Positions 11,617-23,500 of a DNA stretch of 64,000 nt are shown here, in pieces (the stretch's first letter is position 1; every line of letters starts with the position of its first letter). Location of the stretch: assembly GCA_015179045.1 (NCBI GenBank), contig WHUZ01000026.1, forward strand, positions 186,001 through 250,000. The letters are read 5' to 3'. The position numbers were made by a program, and so were the translations under genes. This DNA is from Kalaharituber pfeilii (Eukaryota > Ascomycota > Pezizomycetes > Pezizales > Pezizaceae). Below the pieces are notes generated by a model. That model was not told where the DNA came from and did not search any database. It worked only from the letters and a program-made list of their open reading frames with translations.

Positions 11617-14600
11617 ATTGAAGGCCGTAGTCTCCGCACCGCTATTACCGCACTGACGGCTTGTTATTATTTAATGTCCCCGACGGACCGTAGGTACGTA
11701 GTCATACTTGGCGGCATGCCAAGTGTTTTTGCCACATCTTGGTTGATACTGTACACTTCCCAATGCGGTAGTATGTCCAATTCAATAACCAAAGAGGCCT
11801 CAAAGCGAGAAGGAACAAAGGAAAAAAAAAAAAAAATTTTCACGCACAGAGCACTTGCCATCACGGATTTTACATCAACTTTTGTGGCGGCTCTACGCCA
11901 AGCTACGCATATACTTGTCTGAGTGATGCTTCATTCACTACCGCATAACTGAAACCTGGGCATCAACAAATTGGAAGAATCCATTTAAACTTCATTTACA
12001 CTTCTCAAGACTTCACTGTGGCAAAAGATATACCGTTATAGAGTGGTGACATACTGGGTATTCTGTTCGAATGTTCGGCTTCTCAATTCACCTACAGTCG
12101 TACACCGCTGCAATTTATGCAGCATCATGAAAGGTCAGTACATACAGGAATTCAGTGCGCAACCCCACTGCTCACTCTTCATCATATATGGTATGCAACA
12201 CTGACGTTTCCTGATACTGTATAAATTCCCGGTGTGCACAAGGACTTATTGCTAGGAACTTGTATTAAGGGTCATGTAGTCATAAAGGCACTGTTACTGT
12301 TCTCGTGTTGCTTATGTTGCCCATCAGGGCGTAGGTATGCTCATCCAATCCAGTCTGAAGGTTGTGTTCGATATACTCATATAGATCGATCGGACCCACG
12401 TAAGCCAAGAACCCCTGGCAGCATGTCGACAGGAGTTGCAAAGTTCCACAACGGAGCTTTTTCGGTGATCCAGCTTAGCCTCAGATCCAGCCTTTGCCTT
12501 GTAAAGCTGCAATGCTACAAGAAACACGTTACGCACAGTAGAGGTGTGTCTTGTATCTTGGTAAAAGTGCGTTAGTTGCTGATCTCACTTAAGATGCTCA
12601 AGTAAAATGAACTTGGAGTAGTGGCTTTTACAGAACAGTTAATTGCTAACATGCGATTCATCATCACTTATTGTAGCGCCCATCTCCAGCCAACAATTTT
12701 ATTACACAGCTACCGTGCAGCATGCAGCCCTCATATATCGGTACCACATAAGCACGGGTAGGGTATTCCGACAGAGCAGCATGGCACCCTGGCCCAAAAC
12801 CACGATGCAAGGGCAGGCGACAGCGGTCTTCAGGTGGTAGTGGTTACAATCACAGGGTTTGGCAAGGGCTACAGCCACCAACGAAGTGTTTATCCAGAGT
12901 TTTCATCCAGTATCTGGGCTGCATCGAATCTCAAGTTTGAAAGTGACCTACCTAGGCCTCGCGACAGCTCATCTGGAACCAGATACCCAACAGCTCTATG
13001 CAATTACGGAGCCGACGCGTATCATAATCCGCTTGCTGCCGCGAAGTGTCTATTTGTTGCCGATTTACTCAATTCTATTGGATACCAATTAGATGGAATG
13101 CCTTTGACCGGCAATATGCTCAAGCTTCCAGATGCCCTTGGGCTCAGTTCACTGGTTTTTTTACCGCCGCGGGGGACGGTCTGAGGATGGTGAAGCTGGG
13201 CTGACTCTAGCTTGCTTCTGTACATTCCTGCATTCCCTACTGCACCGTCGATCTTCTGCGCGTGAGATTGAAACGTCGACTCTGTAAATTACGCTTTTGG
13301 TGTTTTCCCCATTGGAGGCAGGCTCCGACTACAACCCTCGGAGAACACTTTAGATGTGGCCACTAGCATGGTGTACGGGACAAGGACCAAGAATCTGGCA
13401 AAACAGTCCAGTACTCAGCCACTAAGGAACATCAAAGCCAAACACATGCTAATGTGTACATTCACATCGAGCGCAGCTAGGATTCCAGGATGCACCAACC
13501 AGAATGAAGGGAACAGTTATAGAGCATCTAAGTATCATATCAATCAAGCCTTCCACTTAACCTGGAGACATTGGATGTCCTTACACTTCAGCGCCACGCT
13601 CTTGCACAGCAAAGATGCATAATATGTGATTTTTCCTCGCGGGCATAGTTCGAACTGAGCTTGCATTTCCTGCTGCGAGATAGTATCGACGTTCTAGGTG
13701 TTCTCGTGCCTAGACTCTCGTCCCAGGTATGTTTTGATAACCATTATATTATTCTGTTCGATGTTCCATGATTGTGTATTGGTTTAACTTTCATTGAAAT
13801 TGTCCAGCAAAGTACAACAGGAGGAATGCATCATGTTACACGGCCCTGCTGTTTCGTTTGATATGTTTACAAACGTAACCAGAGTATGGCGATGGATCCC
13901 AAGTTTGTATGAGGGATTATGCATCGGCAACGAACTCGGGTGGTGCTATTTTGAATCGGAGTGGATTGGTACTAATGGTTATGGCATGAGACTATCACAA
14001 ATCCACACACTTCCCCCACCGTAGCCAAAATTCAGAGGCGCGGAAAAAGCAAAGCACACGCAGTGATCTGTGGATGCCATCACTTCGTACCCAGACAGGC
14101 ACTGGATGCTGCCAAGAGGTGCAAAGACCCAGTGCTAATGCGAAGGCCAAAAATAATAGTCTGGGCGCGGGACGCCATCACTGCCATCTCTGCATCCTGT
14201 GCTTGACTCTCTGCACAATGCAGCCTCGAACCACCCAAAATGCAACTGTGGATTGACATGAGTGGCGGGATTCGGAGATAGTTTCGATATTTTCAAACTA
14301 TACATATTGCGGCCATAATTACCAAGTTGGGGGAATTCAACCCACTCTCCTAGCCATTTCGTTGACTTCTATTTGCTGCTTCTGATGGCATATATATACC
14401 ATATACAGTGCAAAGCCGAATGGGGGGCATAACAGTGTCAGAATATTAGCCTCGTCCCCAGACCTTTTTGCTGTGATCAAAATATGACCGCTTTTGGTCA
14501 AAACTGCCCTTAGGGGAAGTAGAGAAAGATTGTCCGGTTGATGGAAAGGGAGGGGCAGGTATATAGAGGAGGGAGGGGCGGGCTTCCGACTGGGTGGCCA

Positions 14601-16442
14601 CCGTGTAGTGTAGACAGCCCTTACTAACGTTATGTGAATGTGCAGTGTGATGTAGCCGGGGGGCCAGGCACAGTGGACATGGAAAGAAGACCCTCCGGAG
14701 GAGGGAGAGGAGGGGGCACGGGAGGAATTCAGCGTCACAGGTGACAAACAGGAATAATCGCCTAGATTGGCTGTGCCTAGGCAACCCTTGCCATACTTGC
14801 CATATTTTACTGTAATTCGACTACATCGCACCGGTGATGCTCAATATCAGTTCATGAAGTTCGGTATGGACTACGGACTCGGCCTGCTCGTAGCTGCACA
14901 TGACACCCACAAGGGTGAGAGGCGTATACTATACTATATCGCAATATCCACTGGATGCCTACTGCACGCACATCCACGTATTGTGTCCACAGTAGGCGGG
15001 ATATATCACCCTCGCCCTTGCTCTTGAGCGGCTAGCCAAGGCGGAAGAGCAGGTTGGCAGGCAGCGGAGCGCAGGCGGGGGCCGCACTGCCGTCTAAAGC
15101 GACGGCTTTGCGGTGCGGGCGGGCGCGCGAGCACGCCAGGGCGAGGGCCGAACGGGGCACTCCTAGTCTGGCCGTGGCAGCGCATTGCTGTGGATCGCGC
15201 TCTCGTAGAATCTCGCCCCAAGATCATTACCCCAGGATCACTCCCCGCCGCCCCCTCCCGCTCCCCCGCCCCTCCCCCTCCCCTCCCGTCTCCCCTCCCC
15301 CCCTCCGCCTCAGCTCCCTGCTGGGTTTCTCTGCTCGCCCGGCCATAGGCTACTGCTGTCTCGTAGAATCACCGCCCCCTCATACGCAACCCTAATTTTT
15401 CTCCCTTTTTTCCTTTTTCTGTGGGTTTGGTGAGTGTGTTGCCAGCTGCCTGCTATTCGATGTGGAGACTGCGATAGCGCCTACAGAACAGAACCAATTC
15501 CCCTCAACGCAACCCCACACCACGCCCCCCCCGCCTCTCCGCACCGCTACTCGCATTTTGTTTGCCTAATCTCTTACTTAATTCTTGCTCTCCTCGCCCT
15601 CCACAACTGCCCGAAAAGCCGCATCTCAATTCGCACCTGTCATCCTGCCTTGTCCCCGGCCAGGAGTGATCAAAAGTCCCCCCAAGCGGACGGTTCTGCA
15701 CAGTTGCGGGCATAGGACTTTGTTCCTGCAGATCTCGATTCATCAGGTTGTGTGTGCGCAACCTGAGGTTTCGCAGTCACCCAATCCCAGAGGCACTTTG
15801 TGCGTGCCCGAACAGGTGTGGTTGTGTTATGTTTGACGCAAGGTCAGTGCCTTAACTTCCACGGAACGAGGCGCAGGGAGCATCCTGACCCAAAATTTCT
15901 TCCAGCAGCTAGAGCGAAACACCGATTTGTTCTCCTACCCGCTAGGCCAAACTTATCCCACTCTCACCCACGCAGAAACTCACTCCAGCACGACGCTGTG
16001 CCCATCCACAGCGCTGGGTACCCGCTGGTTTTGAACCCCCCCCCGCCCCTCGTCTGACTATTGGCACTTTGACCGTATATTTATGGTCCACCCGCACACC
16101 CCTTTGGCTTCAGCGGAAATTTTATATAACCTGCCCATCTCAGCGCCGCAGCACAAACTTCCCAGCTCACTTTCATATACATCAGCCATAGTACCACATA
16201 CAAATACGCATACGCCTTTGTAGTCACAAAGGCGTGCCCCCCCCCGATCAACCACCACGGCTCGACGATTTCTCGTCCGCTCCTCCCTCAAGATTGTATC
16301 CCCGCGGCCATCCGCAGACATCTTCAACAACATCCCGCCTCCATATTAAGTATAGCACGCAATATACTCTTGGGGGGTCGGCAATCCATTTGAAAACCAC
16401 AAAGATAGTCCTTTACATTTACAACCGCATAGTTTTCGCCTA

Positions 16443-16470
16443 AGCTTCCTTCCTCTACACGAGGAAGGGT
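16443..16470 (+). promoter_or_regulatory. Short hairpin in the ornithine decarboxylase leader region
   Basis: CTTCCTC-TACAC-GAGGAAG forms a 7-bp perfect stem with a 5-nt loop about 130 bases before the start codon. It could be a leader RNA hairpin or a palindromic protein site. No function is shown by the sequence alone. Confidence 0.35.
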
Positions 16471-16596
16471 TGAGGCGTACGCCCGTCGTTCTTGTTGGGA
16501 GCTCCCGATTAGAACCGCCTTAACAGTACCAGGCAGAACAAAAGATTAAAACTCAAGAACCGTTTTATTTGCATTCACTGCAAAATCAAGCACTTC

Positions 16597-18112
16597 ATGA
16601 TCTCTTCCGAGACGCTTCTCTTGCCTGTCGAGAACACTTCTACTTCTCAGCAAATCAACAACCCTCCCTGCCCGCTAGCTATGGCACCTTCTGCAATTGC
16701 CACTTTCCCATATACGCCGCAGCAAGAGTACAATACAAGTTACCAAGCCGAGTCTTTCAATGGAATCAAGAAAGCGTTCGCAAAGAAATTGATTGGAAAT
16801 GCTCTCCAGGAGCGTATTGATAGTATTGATCAAGATAACTGCGAGCCAGGAGGTGAAGATGCATTCTTCGTGGCGGATTTGGGCGAGATTTACAGACAGC
16901 ATATGCGGTGGAAACGGAATCTACCTAGAGTTGAGCCATTCTATGGTAAGTACTTAACCTTCTATCCGCGCTATTTGCTCTTTTACTAACAATGGATGGC
17001 TAGCTGTCAAATGCAACCCAAACAAGACTGTCCTCAAGCTTCTTGCGGCTCTAGGCACAGGGTTCGATTGTGCTTCGAAAACCGAAATCCAAACCATTCT
17101 CGACCTTGGGGTAACACCGTCCAGAATTATCTATGCACACCCTTGCAAGACGGCGTCTTATATTCGCTACTCTTCTTCAGTTGACGTTCAGATGATGACT
17201 TTCGACAATGCGGAGGAGTTGGTGAAAATTCACAAATTTTACCCTCAGGCCAAGCTTCTGCTCAGGATCTTGACGGACGACTCCAAGAGTTTGTGCCGGT
17301 TGAGTTTGAAGTATGGCGCTCCTTTGGACACTACACGCTCACTGCTGGAGCTTGCTAGCAAGCTTGGACTGGATGTCATTGGAGTTAGTTTCCATGTTGG
17401 GTCGGGATCTTACGATCCTACAGCTTTCGTGCGTTCAGTTATAGATGCACGCAAGGTGTTCGATGAGGCTGCAGAGTTTGGGTACGACATGAAGACTCTT
17501 GACGTTGGCGGTGGTTATGGTCATGACAATTTTGAGTCCGTCGCCTCATTGCTTGGGCCGGCTCTTGATAAATACTTTCCGCCCAGCGTGAGAGTCATTG
17601 CTGAGCCTGGCCGCTACTATGTGGCTTCTGCATTTACCATTGCAACGCACGTTATTGCTCGCAGGACGGTTAAGAATGACAACGGCATTTCTTCTTTCAT
17701 GCTATATCTCAATGACGGCGTCTACGGGAACTTCTCCGGAAAGCTCTTCGATCACCAAAACCCTGTCGCGAAGGTCCTGAAGCATAAAGATGAATACTTT
17801 TATGAGGTTCCTCAAACCGACTCCAGGCTCATCAAGTATTCCGTCTGGGGGCCGACATGCGACAGCTTGGATTGCATCGACCGCGAGTGCTATTTACCAG
17901 AGCTGCTTAACGTTGGTGATTGGTTGTATTTCACAGACATGGGAGGTAAGTGACCTTTGACCTTTCTTACGTGCATACTGAACATTTGCTAACATTACAA
18001 TATAGCATATTCTCAAGCGTCTGCAACCAAGTTCAACGGTTTTACAGACGATCACAAGGTTATCTTTGTTTATAGCGAGGCTGGGGCTCGCTCGCTTTTA
18101 GGACTAGACTAG
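16597..18112 (+). CDS. Ornithine decarboxylase
   Basis: Three exons, 16597-16945, 17004-17945 and 18006-18112 (465 residues), with textbook GTAAGT donors and TAG acceptors. The enzyme is a PLP-dependent dimer making putrescine, the first step of polyamine synthesis. Visible signatures: the PLP lysine in FYAVKCNPN (Lys119, split across intron 1), GTGFDCASK, FHVGSGSYDP, DVGGGYGHDN, EPGRYYV binding the cofactor phosphate, and the catalytic cysteine in WGPTCDSLDC (about Cys402). The C-terminal exon gives DMGAYSQASATKFNGF, as in fungal ODCs. All key residues are present, so the enzyme should be active. 16597 is the first ATG after the promoter region; an alternative start at 16681 would remove 28 non-conserved residues. 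No upstream ATG lies in 16441-16596. Confidence 0.95.
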
Positions 18113-18318
18113 ATTGCCATTATCAATATATATATATATCCGAGTTAGAAGGGACAGGTCAGGAAGGAAGCGGTGAAAAAGGGGATAGACAAAAGTATCG
18201 ATTGATTTGGTTCTTTATGTTTTCATCTGAATTGCTTTGAGAGAGAGGGTGATTATGGTTGAATTTTACTAATCTTGTTTATATTCTGAAAGTCGACTAT
18301 TTTGAATCATTCTGCTTT

Positions 18319-18358
18319 CTCTCTCTCTCTCTTTTTTTTTTTTTTTTTTTTTTTTTTT
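18319..18358. repeat. CT microsatellite followed by long T run
   Basis: TCTCTCTC repeats run directly into about 28 consecutive T residues, 210 bases downstream of the ODC stop codon. It could be a slippage tract or, read on the minus strand, an A-tail of a retroposed sequence. The run length may be affected by sequencing error. Confidence 0.8.
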
Positions 18359-19094
18359 CGTGCCATGCAATTTTCCCGATGGTGTTGCCTGGAGGAGCAC
18401 TTGGTTAGGAATAAATATCATGCCAGACATATATTTTCTTTTTGACTTATACCCGCCCCCTCCCATTTCCGACTACCTATCATCATCTCTCCAGCTAACG
18501 AATTTTCCTTACACCACGCAAAGACAGTTCGCATCCCATAGACTTATAGAGACTGGTGTTAATTTTTTTTGCTCTTACTTACATTTCCTCTGCTTTAATC
18601 TTCCACCGTGATGTTGTTGGGGTCTTGCTTTTTGTTTGTTTGTGCGTGTGTGTTGCCTGCATCATGAGTGCTTGCGTGTGAATTGTTGTGCTCGATATTC
18701 ATTGCCGCCTGTCTCCCGTTCCCACTCCAGCCGTGACATCCGAGCTCGGCATGAGTGAACGCATAATAATCCTTCTTCCTGATATTAACTTTCTTTGCTT
18801 TTTCCTCTGGTGCTTGTTTGCTTACTTGATAGGCGCATATAGTTGACAGGGGTTTCGTTACCTCTAGATGGGAAGGTTACTTTTGAGTGTTAACTACTAG
18901 TAGCTAAGAAGGATTCTAATTTCCTGAACTGGATTTTCTTCTATTTACTGCTGGGTGTTGACGTGCCCACAATGGTATTGCAAGGGGTATACACATTCAT
19001 CTACAATATCAACATTGGGATGCGTACACTCCTGCATGCATATTCTTGAATACAGGCATGCATACGTACGTTCTAAGCCCTTCATATACTAGCT

Positions 19095-19162
19095 AGTAAA
19101 ATATGTATTCGGACATAGCGCATAATGTGTATTAGTACCCCTGTCCGAATACATATTTTACT
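19095..19162. repeat. 68-bp miniature inverted-repeat element or hairpin
   Basis: A 21-bp perfect inverted repeat: the left arm 19095-19115 begins AGTAAAATATG and ends CGGACA; the right arm 19142-19162 is its exact complement. They enclose 26 nt. Flanks are CTAG/GGCT with no clear target duplication. The size and perfect arms suit a tiny MITE. Confidence 0.75.
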
Positions 19163-20260
19163 GGCTGGACCTGAGATGAAGGTACATGCAGGTAAAGTGC
19201 ATTGCATGACAAATGTAGGTACCCGCGAGCTTAAGTTGACTACCCACCGGACCGCTGCAGCATCATATAACTATCGCGGTGATGGAAAGGTAAATGGCAC
19301 CGACAACGGGAATTGGACTTTGTTGGGGAATCCTATGTTGTAAAGGAAATATTGTTGCTACTTGGCCAAGATGCGGCAGGAGGGTGGTGCGGGTGCTGGG
19401 ATTGGGTGGGGTGATGATCGGGAGCTGAGATGCATTTGTAGGGCTAGATTTATGACTGTGTATGTCATAACATCAGCGCTGAAGATGCTATCTCATGGCC
19501 GCCTATATCTCCTCTACAGCTACAGCTTTCCCGACATCCACACATCCGCACACACTATCTTAAGATTCCTCCTCCGTGGCTATGCTTTCGTTTCTCGCTC
19601 CTCCATCGGTGCCCGCGCCCACATCCCTGCAGCCTGGCGCCCCTCCCAACTGTTCTCGAGTTCGACTTTGTCCCATTTCTCCCGCTTACATAAGCCTTGT
19701 ACCATCGTAACTAGTCTGCGCACGAGAACATTCTACTATCTTTCTGAAACTAAAACTCAGAACTCAAAGCTCAACTTGAACTTTTTAATTTTATTTTTAT
19801 TTCTCCAGTCGATAATAATACACCTACCCAAGCAAGCGGGGCTTACTACAATCGGGAAAGTGACTGAGCAGCCCCTTCTCTTTTACATTTCTTTTTCTTA
19901 TTTTCCAGATCATCCTTCACTGCAATATCATCCTTTGCCTGCTGCATGTCCCACTCTGATCGTTCTTTCTTCAGGTTGTTCATTTCCTCTCAAAGTTTAG
20001 TTTCACACTGTTTGGCAATACCATTGCTGTGGTAGCTTCTATATATCTGACGATGGTCAACTGACATGACAAGGGGCACAAATGTGCAGCCACAAAGTGT
20101 TCTTCAATCTCCTCTTATGGATCCGTCGCCATGTAAGCCTCCTAATAACCTTTACTATCCAGCAGATGAAAAATGAGGAGTATTATGGCTTCCTTTTTTT
20201 TTCTTTCCCTAGGAGGTATGGATCCTCATGCAATGCCATTAATATCTGATACTAATACTG

Positions 20261-20497
20261 TGTTACGGGTTCACCGCGACCGTAGTGTGGGCGGCCGGTG
20301 GAGCGCGTGAAAAGCGAAAAATGCAAGCGCATATGAAATTCGCATATGCGACGTAAGCGACATGCGACAGCCAGAAAGGCCCCGCAGTCGCATAATGAGT
20401 ACTATATGAGCTACGCAGAGGACTAGCGAGTATCGCTAGTCAAGTGTCTTTTTGGCCTGGCGGACGGTAGCTCTCTGCGTTTACCACCTCCGTAACA
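20261..20497. mobile_element. Solo LTR of an LTR retrotransposon, 237 bp
   Basis: The segment begins TGTTACGGGT and ends CTCCGTAACA, i.e. TG...CA termini with the short inverted repeat TGTTACGG/CCGTAACA. It is flanked on both sides by the identical 5-mer TACTG (20256-20260 and 20498-20502), the duplication length expected for LTR-element integrase. No internal coding region remains, so it is a solo LTR left by recombination. It is GC-richer than its surroundings and shares the terminal motif, and an ACGTAAGCGA stretch, with the second solo LTR at 28147. Confidence 0.85.
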
Positions 20498-20502
20498 TAC
20501 TG

Positions 20503-23500
20503 CATAGGATTATAATGGTTATGTGCATGATACTTTGCATCGGCAGCAGCGAGTCACAATGAGGTTTTAGACTAGGATTATGTGGTTGGATTTATGACTT
20601 CACGCCGTTTTTAGGAAGGTTTCTATGGAACCATTATCAAACTTTGGCGTCATCTCATAGCAACATTTATATTCTCCTTGGCTGCTCGGATTCGAACTCT
20701 CCCATGGAGGCTTTGAATTACCCTCTGATTTAGATTCGGGAGGGAAGGTCAATGAACGCCTCGATGAATCTATCACAAGGAGCACCTTGCACCTTCACAT
20801 TGATAACATGGTTTAGTACTCCAGAACTATATTTCTACAACAAATAAGGACATAAGGGGTTAAGGTTTGTTTCGGCAGATGCCACATACTTGGCTTTGTT
20901 GTTATTGTTCATTATATTTGTCTTACTCTATTGATATTCGAAGGTGGCGAATCGTGAGATAAGAGAGCATATATTTCAATTTTCTCTGGATAAGGGGGTT
21001 GGGGCGGGAGGGGTCTGTTCCAGGTGATGGTGGCAATAAGAAGTGTTACAATATGGCGTATAGGAGGGTCTTGAGAGGTTTGTGCGTAGAAGGGATAGTT
21101 TTGGTCGAGTTGCTGTAAGGGGAGCAGATTTGGTAGAAGGTATAAGGGATTGATGCCATTACTAGCGAATAATATCTATACTCAGCTAAATAGCTGGCTA
21201 CTAACTTTTTTTGCTATAATATATGGCCTTAGTTGCAGGAACGGTCTGCCAGAGGCTACAATTGGTAGCATCGTTGTGTCACCAAGAATTAAGGATGTTA
21301 TAAAGTGTGCCCTTCAACGGAACCTTCCATATAATTTCTTGTTCTCTGGCTGTAAGATGGGCCAACTTGCAGGTGGTGTCTTTCGACACGATTGGTGCTT
21401 TCGAGACCAACACAATAACGAGCCACTCAAGTTGGGGAAAGAAAGATCTCGTCTTCCAACCATAATAGACCCATCTGCCTTGGACTGGTTGGTTTTCACT
21501 GCGGTGTCACGCGGTCTATAGTTAAGCTTTTTTTGTCTTACCTAAAAGGGTACATGCATTTTTCTAACTTTTCTGTTTTGCAATTGGCGGAAATATGGCA
21601 AAAGCCTATTAATATTACTATATCCACTTGATTTTCGTACCAGTACACCATAGTTTAACTAATGAGTGATCATGCAATAACTGACCACTAGTTCTTATCA
21701 ATTGGACATCAGAGCTTTTACTAGAAATCCAAAAAGCTTTTGTAAATGTCTAAGGAAAAGAACTAGTTGATAGCAGGTTGGCGGTTATTGGATGTCCGCT
21801 CATCTTCTGTGGGTGAAAGGAATGAAGTCTTTGAAACCCCTCCAACCATAATACAGAGTCAGCACAGACGGAGTCCTTCAAACGAACGTCAACCGACAGC
21901 ATCACAAAGCAAGTGCCATCATAGAAGAGCTACTCGGAGAATAGCTTATGAGGGATATGTGGCAGATGTCTACGATCCCATTTGCTGGCAGAGCGTGAAA
22001 GCCCGCCTCTGCCATAATCAAGTCCATTCACACAAGGCGTTAATTGCCACTATCCTAGTAAGCTAGGAAATCCTAATAATGACGGCACAGCCCCCACCAC
22101 ACAAGTAGTGGAGGTAACCCAGCCGGCTTCACAACTGGCGCTAAGTCCGTTGCTGGTCCATTGACGACTGATTGATATTTGAGGAAAAGGTCATGGTTGA
22201 ATTCGCTGCACTGAAGGCTATTGCCAAAAGAATCATGTCGGTGGACTGCAAGTTGCTCAATTATGACATAAAAATTTTCTATAAATAGAGACTGGTTGCA
22301 CTGAAATGCATAAGTTTAGGGTGCAACGGTATTCGGACACTTGAGCGGAACGCAACCACCACACAAACATCAATAAGGGAACAATTACTGCTTCAATTGA
22401 TGTAAAAAAGAACATCGAAAATAGCTACATGACTAGTGAATAACTTACGCATCCTAATATTCTGTAAAGCACCCTTTTACTGCTTTGATAATAGTATCAA
22501 TGTACAGTGGCGTCCCGGATCTAAGTGCTGCCGGAAATGAGTATGAGCCATCTCAATAGCTTCTCTAATACCATCCTTACTCCCCTGCCATCTCCTCCTC
22601 CATCTTGGAATACTATTAATGCACCATTCATAAGTCATACTAGAACGCATGAATGAAGTATTAGTGGGGGGTTTGCTTGACTTGGTGAGGAAATGCTTTT
22701 GCTAAACATTGATAACAAAAAAGACTGTAATGCAAGTTTGTTATTTTGCTGCCTAATTTTTTCTCTCAACATGTTGGTCCTGCTGGTTTGTTTTGCCTTA
22801 GGCCGTCCATTTTACCTTGCTGGTGACGTTTTCTGACTATTCATTTTTGTCTTGCTTCATGAGCTATTTATTCCGCTGGTATACTTGTTTAGATATTTCT
22901 CAAGCTGTATCTCGGTTGTTTAGGAACCCCGTTCAGAAAATTCGTAAGGAAAGTCATTTTTCACGTTCCATCTGGGCCGAAGTATTTTGTGCTAGAACGT
23001 ATTACAGAATTGAAAAGGTTTACAGTTTTCTTGAACGTTTACTTCCCATTACTACTCACTCATCATGGTATAGTGCTCGCAGCAAATTCTCTCATCGGCA
23101 TCAGGGAGCAGGTAACATAGAGCCTCTCTTCTCCGTCTCAGACTTCGACTCATGCGACTCCCTAATGCTCACGTCTCTGCATACTCCACTCTATCCTTCC
23201 TCCTGTTACTCTGTCAGACACTCTTGGATTCAGCCTTCCTACTATATTCATTAGGGGAACCCAGACTCCCTTGTAATATATCTTCATGAAGATTGCAGTT
23301 GCCCCAACTAGACCCTTAAATCAATGGTTTACAAACGATCCTATGAAAGATAGATTACCGAAGTGGGAAGTCCATGTATGCCAAGAAACCTCGTTCGTTC
23401 CTCTTGTGTACCGCTTGGTTAACAATGCCTAATCATCACAACGAGCTGTATGAGACACCAAGCGACGTGGACAACTACTTACATCGATGCAAGGACAAAA

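Larger units (their letters stand above)
10084..16596. other. 6.5-kb tract without a recognised gene
   Basis: Mostly short incoherent frames. Two copies of the dispersed GAGACTA motif (11297, 13983). A coding-like pair of segments at 10951-11616 is listed separately. A 16-A run sits at about 11821-11836. From about 15030 the DNA becomes GC-rich, with a C/T-only tract at 15236-15330 and repeated CTCGTAGAATC at about 15204 and 15362; this probably forms the distal promoter or leader of the ornithine decarboxylase gene. No tRNA or 5S gene was recognised. Confidence 0.5.
18113..20255. other. Gene-free tract downstream of ornithine decarboxylase
   Basis: Holds the ODC 3' region, a (CT)n plus T~28 run at about 18319-18358, and a 21-bp inverted repeat at 19095-19162 (listed). 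An open frame at 19362-20000 (212 codons) is Ser/Leu/Tyr-rich without recognisable features and is probably chance. Confidence 0.5.

Noticed and set aside
19362..20000. 212-codon plus-strand open frame
   Set aside because: Irregular composition, no conserved motif, starts inside noncoding DNA and runs up to the solo LTR neighbourhood; probably chance.
20640..20760. tRNA-like B box (GAGTTCGAATCCGAG) on the minus strand
   Set aside because: The T-stem does not pair and no acceptor stem or anticodon arm could be drawn.
22817..23254. 145-codon plus-strand open frame as a transposase remnant
   Set aside because: No DDE, zinc-finger or helix-turn-helix pattern visible and no flanking inverted repeats found.
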